Source: an uncultured Pseudomonadota bacterium
GTDB lineage: Bacteria; Pseudomonadota; Gammaproteobacteria; Burkholderiales; Nitrosomonadaceae
Length of the DNA stretch: 6,938 nt
Direction: 5' to 3'
Assembly: GCA_903957805.1 (NCBI GenBank)
Contig: CAJBQQ010000293.1
Span: forward strand, 1-6,938
Shown here piece by piece: positions 1-5,615 of this stretch. The translations under genes were made by a program, and so were the position numbers. The notes beneath the pieces are model-generated. The model ran no database searches, was not told where the DNA came from, and saw nothing but the letters and a program-made list of their open reading frames with translations. Numbering within the stretch: the first letter of the stretch is position 1; each line of letters starts with the position of its first letter.

Positions 1-2286
1 CAGAAACGTAACGACCAGTTCATCGCGTCAGAAATGTTTCTTTTGGCGGCATTACAAGATAAGGGTGAGATCGGAGCACTTCTCAAGCAACATGGTGCTA
101 ACCGTGCTGCACTTGAGCAGGCCATTAATGAGGTCCGTGGGGGAGAGAATGTAGCCAATGCTGCGTCAGAGGGTACCCGAGAGTCGCTCAAGAAGTACAC
201 CCTCGATCTGACCGAACGTGCTCGAATGGGAAAGCTTGATCCGGTGATCGGTCGTGATGACGAGATCCGTCGGACCATTCAGGTATTGCAGAGACGTACT
301 AAAAATAATCCCGTCCTGATCGGTGAGCCGGGTGTGGGAAAGACAGCCATTGTTGAAGGATTGGCTCAGAGGATTGTGAATGGAGAGGTGCCAGACTCGC
401 TTAAGAATAAGCGAGTCCTTTCTCTCGATATGGCCGCTCTCTTGGCGGGTGCTAAGTACCGAGGTGAGTTCGAAGAGCGTCTGAAATCGGTACTGAAGGA
501 GGTCGCTCAAGATGAGGGTAGCACCATCGTATTCATCGATGAGTTGCATACCATGGTCGGTGCTGGTAAGGCAGAGGGTGCGATGGATGCGGGTAATATG
601 TTAAAGCCCGCACTTGCTCGCGGGGAGTTGCACTGCGTCGGGGCCACTACTCTGGATGAGTACCGTAAATACGTTGAGAAGGATGCCGCTCTGGAGCGTC
701 GTTTTCAGAAGGTGCTGGTCGATGAGCCGAGTGTTGAGGCAACGATCGCTATTCTGCGTGGCTTGCAGGAGAGGTATGAGCTACATCACGGTGTGGACAT
801 CACGGACCCTGCGATTGTCGCGGCTGCTGAGTTATCTCACCGGTATATCACCGACCGGTTCTTGCCGGACAAGGCGATCGATCTGATTGATGAGGCTGCA
901 GCCCGGGTTAAGATGGAGATTGATTCCAAGCCTGAGGTGATGGATAAACTAGACCGTCGGCTGATTCAACTCAAGATTGAGCGCGAGGCAATGAAGAAGG
1001 AGAAGGATGAGGCCTCTCAAAAACGCCTTTCATTGATCGAGGATGAGATCAAGAAGTTGCAACGGGAGTATGCCGATCTTGAGGAGATCTTGAAGGCAGA
1101 AAAGGGAGCCGCTCAGGGGACGGCCCATCTGAAGGAGGAGATGGATAAGGTCCGTGCAGAGATTGTTAAGTTGCAACGAGAGGGCAAGTTAGAGATGGTT
1201 GCTGAGTTGCAGTATGGAAAGCTTCCGCAGCTCGAATTGAGGCTGAAGGAAGCATTGCATGTTGAGGAGGGTAAGCCCAAGAATCGTTTATTACGGACCC
1301 AGGTCGGAGCTGAGGAGATCGCTGAGGTGGTGAGTCGTGCCACCGGTATTCCCGTCTCCAGAATGATGCAGGGGGAGCGGGAGAAGCTCTTGCATATGGA
1401 GCAAAAGCTCCACGAGCGAGTGGTCGGTCAGGATGAGGCGGTGAGGCTGGTATCGGATGCGATCCGCAGATCACGTGCCGGACTCTCAGACCCAAACCGT
1501 CCTTATGGGTCATTCCTATTCTTAGGCCCCACAGGGGTGGGCAAGACTGAGTTGTGTAAGGCCCTGGCAGGATTTCTATTCGATTCCGAGGACCGTCTGA
1601 TCCGTATCGACATGAGCGAGTATATGGAGAAGCATTCTGTAGCACGTCTGATCGGTGCACCCCCAGGCTATGTGGGCTATGAGGAGGGGGGTGGATTGAC
1701 CGAGGCGGTCCGTAGAAAGCCCTACGCGGTCATCCTTCTGGACGAGGTCGAGAAGGCCCACCCGGATGTATTTAATGTACTGTTACAAGCGCTGGATGAT
1801 GGTCGTATGACCGATGGTCAGGGTCGAACCGTCGATTTCAAGAATACAGTGATCGTGATGACATCCAATCTCGGGTCGCAGATGATCCAGCAAATGACGG
1901 GTGATGACTATCAGGTCATTAAGCTTGCGGTGATGGGCGAGGTGAAGTCTTACTTCCGCCCGGAATTTATCAATCGGATCGACGAAGTAGTGGTATTTCA
2001 TGCACTCGATGAAAAGCATATTCAATCGATCGCGAAGATACAGTTGCAGTATCTTGAGTCGCGCTTGGCAAAGTTGGAGATGACTCTTCAGGTGTCGGAA
2101 TCGGCCTTGACGGAGATTGCACAGGCCGGTTTTGATCCGGTCTTTGGTGCCCGTCCGTTGAAGCGTGCGATCCAAGCAAAAATTGAAAATCCACTGGCAA
2201 GAGAAATCCTCGAGGGACGGTTTGCTGCCAAGGACGCGATCAAGGTGGACTGTAGCAAGGGGGCATGGCTATTCAAGAAGGGCTGA
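1..2286 (+). CDS. clpB: ATP-dependent protein disaggregase ClpB (5' end outside window)
   Basis: ClpB is a cytoplasmic AAA+ hexamer that, with DnaK/DnaJ/GrpE, pulls polypeptides out of aggregates after heat stress. The frame is open from base 1, and comparison with E. coli ClpB suggests about 98 N-terminal residues are missing; the ATG at 34 is internal. In visible-residue numbering: the end of the N-domain; the first AAA+ module with Walker A GEPGVGKT (322-345), pore loop KYRGEFE (Tyr153), Walker B FIDELH (532-549) and the Arg pair 233-234; a long charged coiled-coil middle domain (about 305-430); then the second module with GPTGVGKT (1525-1548), pore loop GYVGYE (Tyr557), VILLDE (1729-1746), NRIDEVV and sensor-2 GARPLKR. 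The long middle domain separates it from ClpA. All catalytic residues I can check are intact. A sigma-32 heat-shock promoter is usual for clpB but would lie outside the window. No convincing terminator follows the stop. Confidence 0.98.
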   Translation, partial: QKRNDQFIASEMFLLAALQDKGEIGALLKQHGANRAALEQAINEVRGGENVANAASEGTRESLKKYTLDLTERARMGKLDPVIGRDDEIRRTIQVLQRRTKNNPVLIGEPGVGKTAIVEGLAQRIVNGEVPDSLKNKRVLSLDMAALLAGAKYRGEFEERLKSVLKEVAQDEGSTIVFIDELHTMVGAGKAEGAMDAGNMLKPALARGELHCVGATTLDEYRKYVEKDAALERRFQKVLVDEPSVEATIAILRGLQERYELHHGVDITDPAIVAAAELSHRYITDRFLPDKAIDLIDEAAARVKMEIDSKPEVMDKLDRRLIQLKIEREAMKKEKDEASQKRLSLIEDEIKKLQREYADLEEILKAEKGAAQGTAHLKEEMDKVRAEIVKLQREGKLEMVAELQYGKLPQLELRLKEALHVEEGKPKNRLLRTQVGAEEIAEVVSRATGIPVSRMMQGEREKLLHMEQKLHERVVGQDEAVRLVSDAIRRSRAGLSDPNRPYGSFLFLGPTGVGKTELCKALAGFLFDSEDRLIRIDMSEYMEKHSVARLIGAPPGYVGYEEGGGLTEAVRRKPYAVILLDEVEKAHPDVFNVLLQALDDGRMTDGQGRTVDFKNTVIVMTSNLGSQMIQQMTGDDYQVIKLAVMGEVKSYFRPEFINRIDEVVVFHALDEKHIQSIAKIQLQYLESRLAKLEMTLQVSESALTEIAQAGFDPVFGARPLKRAIQAKIENPLAREILEGRFAAKDAIKVDCSKGAWLFKKG

Positions 2287-2337
2287 CACCTTAATTAAAG
2301 ATGGGCTCCTGTTGAGACGGAGGGATATCGAATATTC

Positions 2338-2364
2338 TTGATGGGGGCAAGATTAAGGTAAAAT
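2338..2364 (+). promoter_or_regulatory. Possible sigma-70 promoter for dapA-bamC
   Basis: A TAAAAT (2359-2364) fits a -10 box. A TTGATG (2338-2343) matches the -35 consensus at 4 of 6 positions, but the spacer is only 15 nt; the overlapping TCTTGA (2336-2341) gives 17 nt with a poorer match. Transcription would start near 2371, leaving about 15 nt before the ATG at 2386. This is the only promoter-like sequence I see in the 87-nt gap after clpB. If it is not real, dapA must be read from clpB. Confidence 0.35.
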
Positions 2365-2385
2365 GTCAGCTTTTTGAGTGGGCAG

Positions 2386-3300
2386 ATGGCCATGCGCAGT
2401 ATCGCAATAAGGGGCAGTCTAGTCGCCATTGTGACGCCCATGCAGGAGTCAGGTGAGCTTGATCTTGAGCGTTTTCGGGATCTGATTGATTTCCATGTGG
2501 AGCAAGGTACCGACGGCATCGTGGTTGCGGGTACTACGGGCGAGTCCCCCACAGTTGATTTCGACGAGCATCATCTGCTAATCCGTATCGCGGTGGAGCA
2601 TGCCGCTGGGCGGGTTCCTGTACTCGCGGGTACAGGCGCTAACTCGACTCGTGAAGCGATAGATCTATCGATCTATGCGAAGGATGCTGGGGCGGATGCC
2701 AGTCTGTCGGTGGTCCCCTACTACAACAAGCCCACACAAGAGGGACTGTATCAACACTTCAAGGCAGTGGCAGAAGCGGTTGATATCCCCCAAATCCTCT
2801 ATAACGTTCCCGGCAGGACGGTGGCTGATATTGCCAACGATACCACGCTGCGGTTATCACAAATCCCCAATATTATTGGTATCAAGGATGCGACCGGTGA
2901 TATCGGTCGGGGTTCCGATTTATTGCGTCGTGCCCCGCCAGATTTTGCGATTTATAGCGGAGATGATGCCAGCGCGCTGGCGCTGATGTTGCTCGGGGGG
3001 CACGGTGTGATTTCAGTCACGGCCAATGTTGCGCCTAAGTTGATGCATGAGATGTGCGATGCGGCGTTCTCGGGTGATTTGGTTGCTGCTCGATCAGCCA
3101 ATAACAAACTACTGGGGCTGCATCAGTACCTATTCATTGAAGCGAACCCTATTCCGGTGAAATGGGCCCTCTCACAGATGGGCCTGATAGGCCCCAGTCT
3201 GAGACTGCCATTGACCCCACTATCCGTAAATTATCATCAGACTGTCACGGAATCGATGAAACAAGCCGGGATACTTCCGGCAGAGGGAGTGGATGCTTAA
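2386..3300 (+). CDS. dapA: 4-hydroxy-tetrahydrodipicolinate synthase DapA
   Basis: DapA condenses pyruvate with aspartate semialdehyde, the first committed step to meso-diaminopimelate and lysine, as a cytoplasmic TIM-barrel tetramer. Numbering from this start: GTTGES (2530-2547, Thr50/Thr51), PYYN with the Tyr112/Tyr113 pair, YNVPGRT with Tyr139 and Arg144, and the Schiff-base lysine Lys167 in GIKDAT (2884-2886). The catalytic Thr-Tyr-Tyr triad, arginine and lysine are therefore all present. Length is 304 residues (E. coli 292). The start is uncertain: ATG 2386 follows a weak GAGTGGG; ATG 2392 gives a start closer to other DapA proteins; TTG 2374 is also in frame but poorly placed for a ribosome. 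In the lysine allosteric site, the Asn, Glu, Tyr and one His are kept (Asn86, Glu90, Tyr112, His62), whereas the positions of E. coli His53 and Ala49 are Phe59 and Pro55. The gene overlaps bamC by 8 nt, implying an operon. Confidence 0.97.
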   Translation: MAMRSIAIRGSLVAIVTPMQESGELDLERFRDLIDFHVEQGTDGIVVAGTTGESPTVDFDEHHLLIRIAVEHAAGRVPVLAGTGANSTREAIDLSIYAKDAGADASLSVVPYYNKPTQEGLYQHFKAVAEAVDIPQILYNVPGRTVADIANDTTLRLSQIPNIIGIKDATGDIGRGSDLLRRAPPDFAIYSGDDASALALMLLGGHGVISVTANVAPKLMHEMCDAAFSGDLVAARSANNKLLGLHQYLFIEANPIPVKWALSQMGLIGPSLRLPLTPLSVNYHQTVTESMKQAGILPAEGVDA

Positions 3301-4450
3301 TCTAAATTGGCGCAGAACACACTTACCCTTCCTCGTATTTTTAGTGACGGTTGGGGTGACGGGGTGCAGCCTGATGTCCTTTCTGCCTGAAAGTAAGAAG
3401 ATGGACTATAAGACGGCGGGCGGTAAGAAGCTACCACCCCTAGAGATTCCGCCAGACTTAACAGCACCCAGCACGGATGAGCGGTATATCGTTCCAGATA
3501 TTAATCCATCAGGAAGTGCTACCTACTCAGCCTATAGTAAAGACCGTGCATCCAACAAGCCCGGTGCGGGATCCGCGCTACTACCTTCATCCGATGAGTC
3601 TGGTGCTCGTATCGAGCGTTCTGGAACTCAGCGTTGGTTGGTAGTGAATGGTGAGCCTGAGTTGGTGTGGCCGGTCGTCAAAGAATTTTGGCAGGAATTA
3701 GGCTTTATCATTAACGTGGAAACGCCTACCGCCGGGGTGATGGAAACCGATTGGGCTGAAAACCGTGCCAATATCCCGGATGACCTGATAAGGAGCATCC
3801 TCTCCAAGGTGCTGGATACGCTCTACTCGACCGGTCAACGAGATAAGTTCCGTACCCGTCTGGAAAGAGGGGAGGGTGGGACGACTGAAATCTATATCAG
3901 TCACCGTGGAATGGACGAGGTACTTGAAGGCAACACCAGGACCGTCTGGCAACCTCGACCCGCTGACCAGAGTCTGGAGGCTGAGATGCTGGCCCGTTTG
4001 ATGATGCGTTTTGGGGTTGAAGAGGCTCGTGCCAGGACAGCTATTGGGAGTCCGAGTGTTACCCAGCAGCGTGCCCGTATCGATCGAGAACGTGGTGGAA
4101 TTCTTGCACTGAATGAACCCTTTGACCGTTCATGGAGACGGGTCGGACTGGCATTAGACCGGGTCGGATTTACGGTGGAAGATCGTGATCGTTCACAAGG
4201 TATCTACTTCGTTCGGTATGTGAACCCTGATAAAGATAGTCAGACGGGCGCTAAGGAGAGTGCGCTGTCAAAACTTCTTTTCTGGCGTGGAGATGCGAGT
4301 GCGGCGGATAGTAAGCCTGAGCAGTATCGTATTCAGGTGAGTGATACAGAGGAGGGTAGTGAGGTCAGAGTGCTGAATCTAGAGGGTGCTCCAGAGAAGT
4401 CTGCGACAGCGACTAAGATACTGAGCCTGCTTTACGATCAGCTTAAGTAG
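3293..4450 (+). CDS. bamC: Outer membrane assembly lipoprotein BamC (NlpB/DapX family)
   Basis: BamC is a peripheral lipoprotein of the BAM complex, which inserts beta-barrel proteins into the outer membrane; in E. coli its extended N-terminal segment wraps over BamD. Here residues 1-24 form a signal peptide ending in lipobox VTGC, giving lipidated Cys25 with Ser at +2, which predicts outer-membrane sorting. A disordered proline-rich linker with KKLPPLEIPPDL (about 45-56) follows, then two helix-grip-like regions (about 110-235 and 265-385). It is longer than E. coli BamC (344). The ATG lies inside the last codons of dapA (shared ATGCTTAA), with a GAGGGAG ribosome binding site at 3283-3289, so translation is probably coupled. 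The dapA-bamC order is also seen in E. coli, which supports the name. The family call rests on remembered similarity of the betaproteobacterial form, including the stretch around GQRDKFRTRLERGEGG. Confidence 0.9.
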   Translation: MLNLNWRRTHLPFLVFLVTVGVTGCSLMSFLPESKKMDYKTAGGKKLPPLEIPPDLTAPSTDERYIVPDINPSGSATYSAYSKDRASNKPGAGSALLPSSDESGARIERSGTQRWLVVNGEPELVWPVVKEFWQELGFIINVETPTAGVMETDWAENRANIPDDLIRSILSKVLDTLYSTGQRDKFRTRLERGEGGTTEIYISHRGMDEVLEGNTRTVWQPRPADQSLEAEMLARLMMRFGVEEARARTAIGSPSVTQQRARIDRERGGILALNEPFDRSWRRVGLALDRVGFTVEDRDRSQGIYFVRYVNPDKDSQTGAKESALSKLLFWRGDASAADSKPEQYRIQVSDTEEGSEVRVLNLEGAPEKSATATKILSLLYDQLK

Positions 4451-4467
4451 TTCGAACCCTTTAAGTC

Positions 4468-4509
4468 TGTCTCGCTAGACAACAATTCGTTTAAGGGGAG
4501 ACCCCTTGA
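4468..4509 (+). other. Two hairpins in the bamC 3' untranslated region
   Basis: TGTCT-CGCT-AGACA (4468-4481) is a small perfect stem-loop. TTAAGGGG-AGA-CCCCTTGA (4491-4509) is a stronger 8-bp stem with one U-G pair. Neither is followed by a T-run, so they are not intrinsic terminators themselves. They lie between the bamC stop and the strong hairpin at 4522, so a bamC mRNA ending there would carry three stem-loops in a row, which may protect its 3' end. Confidence 0.5.
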
Positions 4510-4521
4510 AGATAATGATCC

Positions 4522-4555
4522 AATAAAAAACCATCCCGAAGGATGGTTTTTTATT
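4522..4555. terminator. Bidirectional intrinsic terminator between convergent genes
   Basis: Perfect inverted repeat with 15-nt arms: AATAAAAAACCATCC (4522-4536), a 4-nt loop CGAA, and GGATGGTTTTTTATT (4541-4555). It has a G+C-containing stem core with a T-run on either strand, so it can end both bamC (stop 72 nt upstream) and the - strand lipoprotein gene that stops at 4596. Read on the - strand the loop is TTCG closed by C-G, the exceptionally stable cUUCGg tetraloop. Its core stem is identical to that of the terminator at 4948-4983. Confidence 0.93.
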
Positions 4556-4568
4556 TTCTAGCGCTGGT

Positions 4569-4586
4569 TGATCGAGAGATCGATCA
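4569..4586 (-). other. Hairpin between lipoprotein stop and terminator
   Basis: TGATCGA (4569-4575) and TCGATCA (4580-4586) form a perfect 7-bp stem around a 4-nt loop. It sits in the short 3' untranslated stretch of the lipoprotein gene ending at 4596, just before the terminator. There is no T-run, so it is not a terminator. Three GATC tetramers fall within 16 bp. The other lipoprotein gene has no counterpart of this hairpin. Confidence 0.45.
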
Positions 4587-4595
4587 GAATCCTAA

Positions 4596-4838
4596 CTACT
4601 TCGGTACGCCAGATAAGTCGGTGCTGCCATCTGCACGAGCACTAGGGAGAACAGTTGGGCCGCCCATATCTGCATCCGCAGGGATGGGTGATGGAGTAAG
4701 TTCGGGGGAGGTATCAACAGGTACCTTTGATATCTGTTGAAAACGATCCTTCTCCTGCTCTGGGAGTGCTTGGTTTGGCCTACTACAAGCAACCAGAGTG
4801 AGTGCTGCTAGGATAACGGCGAGGACTGATAGTTTCAT
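4596..4838 (-). CDS. Small hypothetical lipoprotein, 80 aa (copy A)
   Basis: I do not recognise this family. The first 17 residues are a classic short signal peptide (Met-Lys-Leu, then a hydrophobic stretch) ending in lipobox LVAC, which predicts lipidated Cys18. Ser19 at +2 predicts transport to the outer membrane under the Lol rule. The mature part (about 63 residues) is rich in Pro, Ser, Asp and Gly with no clear fold and is probably disordered. The start is supported by ribosome binding site AAGGA (4848-4852), 9 nt before the ATG, and a good promoter 39 nt upstream. It is monocistronic: own promoter, own terminator, convergent with bamC. It resembles the lipoprotein at 5001-5303 in signal peptide length, an Asp-x-Asp-Met-x-Gly stretch and later Leu-Pro and Asp-Gly pairs, suggesting an old duplication. 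Reality of the gene is well supported; function is unknown. Confidence 0.82.
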   Translation of the reverse strand: MKLSVLAVILAALTLVACSRPNQALPEQEKDRFQQISKVPVDTSPELTPSPIPADADMGGPTVLPSARADGSTDLSGVPK

Positions 4839-4876
4839 TGTTCAGTTTCCTTGGTGATTGGTTTCAGACAGAAAAT

Positions 4877-4905
4877 ATTATAACAATAATACTCGTTCTT
4901 GACAT
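4877..4905 (-). promoter_or_regulatory. Sigma-70 promoter with extended -10 for lipoprotein copy A
   Basis: Read on the - strand: a perfect -10 TATAAT (4877-4882) preceded by TGT, giving the extended -10 TGTTATAAT, and a 17-nt spacer from ATGTCA (4900-4905), which matches the -35 consensus at 4 of 6. The predicted start is near 4870, leaving a leader of about 31 nt with AAGGA before the ATG at 4838. This is the best promoter in the window and suggests that the small lipoprotein is well expressed. Confidence 0.75.
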
Positions 4906-4947
4906 CACTTTGAGCCCGTAGGGTGGTTCTTAGTTCCAATTTTTAGA

Positions 4948-4983
4948 CGATAAAAAACCATCCTTCCGGATGGTTTTTTATCG
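4948..4983 (-). terminator. Intrinsic terminator of lipoprotein copy B
   Basis: Perfect inverted repeat with 16-nt arms: CGATAAAAAACCATCC (4948-4963), loop TTCC, and GGATGGTTTTTTATCG (4968-4983). It starts 17 nt beyond the stop of the gene at 5001-5303. On the - strand the loop reads GGAA, a GNRA-type tetraloop. The 12-nt core of each arm is the same as in the terminator at 4522-4555. It separates the two lipoprotein genes into independent transcripts; being symmetric it could also stop + strand transcription. Confidence 0.93.
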
Positions 4984-5000
4984 GTAACGGACTAACTACT

Positions 5001-5303
5001 TTAGTGAACTTGGGGAGGCTTGTGGGCCTCTTGACCAGGCTTAAGCGGGTTACCATTGCCGTCAACCAGCACTGGTGGGAGCGAACCCTCAGCTGAGCCG
5101 GACATATCTTCATCCTTGTCGATCACAACGCCGACATCTGTAGGAAGGCCCATCGCTTCACGCTCGCCTCCTAGTGTGCCACCGCCTTCCATGTTGGTGC
5201 CGTATGTTGCTGAACCTGCTTGTTCAGCTTGAATCGGTCTTTTGCCATCGCAAGCGGTGAATGTCAGTGTTACCAGAGCGGCAACTAGAAGCGGAAGTTT
5301 CAT
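5001..5303 (-). CDS. Small hypothetical lipoprotein, 100 aa (copy B)
   Basis: I do not recognise this family. It has a 17-residue signal peptide (Met-Lys-Leu-Pro, then hydrophobic) ending in FTAC, an acceptable lipobox, which predicts lipidated Cys18. The residue at +2 is Asp19, which in E. coli keeps lipoproteins in the inner membrane. The mature part (about 82 residues) is rich in Gly, acidic residues and Pro, contains a Gly-rich stretch GGGTLGGE and ends in a His/Pro-rich tail; it is likely disordered. The start is supported by AGGGA (5311-5315), 7 nt before the ATG, and a terminator follows the stop closely. The conserved starting Met-Lys-Leu, Cys18, the DKDEDMSG stretch and the shared 3' sequence link it to copy A. 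I could not tie it to any named small lipoprotein such as LptM. Confidence 0.82.
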   Translation of the reverse strand: MKLPLLVAALVTLTFTACDGKRPIQAEQAGSATYGTNMEGGGTLGGEREAMGLPTDVGVVIDKDEDMSGSAEGSLPPVLVDGNGNPLKPGQEAHKPPQVH

Positions 5304-5370
5304 GGATATGTCCCTAAGTTAGTTAAGTAAAATGGTTTGCAACGGGCCGTATAGCTTTTGCAGGCAACAT

Positions 5371-5399
5371 ACTATACATCAAAATAATCAAATTGTGAG
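5371..5399 (-). promoter_or_regulatory. Probable promoter of lipoprotein copy B
   Basis: On the - strand, TATAGT (5371-5376, 5 of 6 to the -10 consensus) lies 17 nt from CTCACA (5394-5399, 4 of 6 to the -35 consensus). Transcription would begin near 5364, giving a leader of about 60 nt. The -35 box overlaps the AAATTGTGA repeats, so a protein binding there could control it. Confidence 0.5.
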
Positions 5400-5409
5400 A
5401 AAATTGTGA
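5390..5409. repeat. Tandem AAATTGTGA direct repeat, 11-bp period
   Basis: AAATTGTGA occurs at 5390-5398 and again at 5401-5409. The 11-bp period is about one helical turn, so both copies present the same face of DNA. They cover the -35 boxes of the two outward-facing promoter candidates. The TGTGA core recalls a CRP half-site, but the copies are direct, not inverted, so this is not a CRP site. Confidence 0.5.
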
Positions 5410-5433
5410 AAATAATTTACTGCTTGATATGAT
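5404..5433 (+). promoter_or_regulatory. Possible rightward promoter facing the mutL 3' end
   Basis: TTGTGA (5404-5409, 4 of 6 to the -35 consensus), an 18-nt spacer, and TATGAT (5428-5433, 5 of 6) preceded by TG one base away, i.e. an extended -10. Transcription would start near 5440 and run rightwards through the gap, antisense to mutL. The surrounding DNA is AT-rich, where chance matches are common. Confidence 0.35.
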
Positions 5434-5487
5434 TGGATAATGTTCAGCGCTGACTCAGGCCGATGTACTGGTTCTTGTACGGGTGTT

Positions 5488-5516
5488 AGGGGGTTATCCG
5501 TTCTGCTGAACCCCTT
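5488..5516. other. Hairpin in the gap upstream of lipoprotein copy B
   Basis: AGGGGGTT (5488-5495) pairs with AACCCCTT (5509-5516), an 8-bp stem with one G-T mismatch that becomes a G-U pair in rightward RNA, around a 13-nt loop. No T-run follows on either strand, so it is not a standard terminator. It would lie inside any RNA made from the rightward promoter, and in the mutL 3' trailer on the other strand. Confidence 0.4.
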
Positions 5517-5615
5517 CAAAGTTTGTCGATGGGATTTAGGTAACCATCTTTAGACCAACGGGCGGTAATGATAGACGTCTTCTGTGGTTCAGTCGGATGG
5601 TTGATTACGGCTTAA

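Larger units (their letters stand above)
5304..5615. other. 312-nt gap between lipoprotein copy B and mutL
   Basis: No convincing gene. The left part (about 5365-5440) is AT-rich and carries promoter-like sequences on both strands and a direct repeat, listed separately. The right part (5441-5615) holds the hairpin at 5488-5516, a perfect palindrome AGACGTCT (5573-5580), and possible long-range pairing of AACCATC (5542-5548) with GATGGTT (5596-5602). A 37-codon + strand frame (5440-5553) exists without a ribosome binding site. I see no intrinsic terminator for mutL here, so mutL messages may run on toward the lipoprotein gene or end by Rho. Confidence 0.6.

Noticed and set aside
166..549. Long antisense frame inside clpB, and similar antisense frames across clpB, dapA, bamC and mutL.
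   Set aside because: They lie opposite strongly conserved genes, lack ribosome binding sites and have no recognisable protein features.
2287..2335. Possible clpB terminator using CTCC and GGAG.
   Set aside because: Only a 4-bp stem and no T-run follows.
2363..2377. Four-codon frame (ATG TCA GCT TTT TGA) with AAGG 4 nt upstream, just before dapA, as a leader peptide.
   Set aside because: No lysine codons, no attenuator hairpins, and the same bases fit a -10 box better; far too short to support.
4449..4458. TTCGAACCC resembles a tRNA T-loop.
   Set aside because: The bases upstream are bamC coding sequence and no acceptor, D or anticodon arm can be formed.
4543..4740. Rightward 65-codon frame starting inside the terminator hairpin.
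   Set aside because: Its start lies in the terminator stem and it is antisense to the better supported lipoprotein gene.
4899..4904. Perfect TTGACA on the + strand.
   Set aside because: No -10 box at 16-18 nt downstream; the surrounding bases serve the leftward promoter instead.
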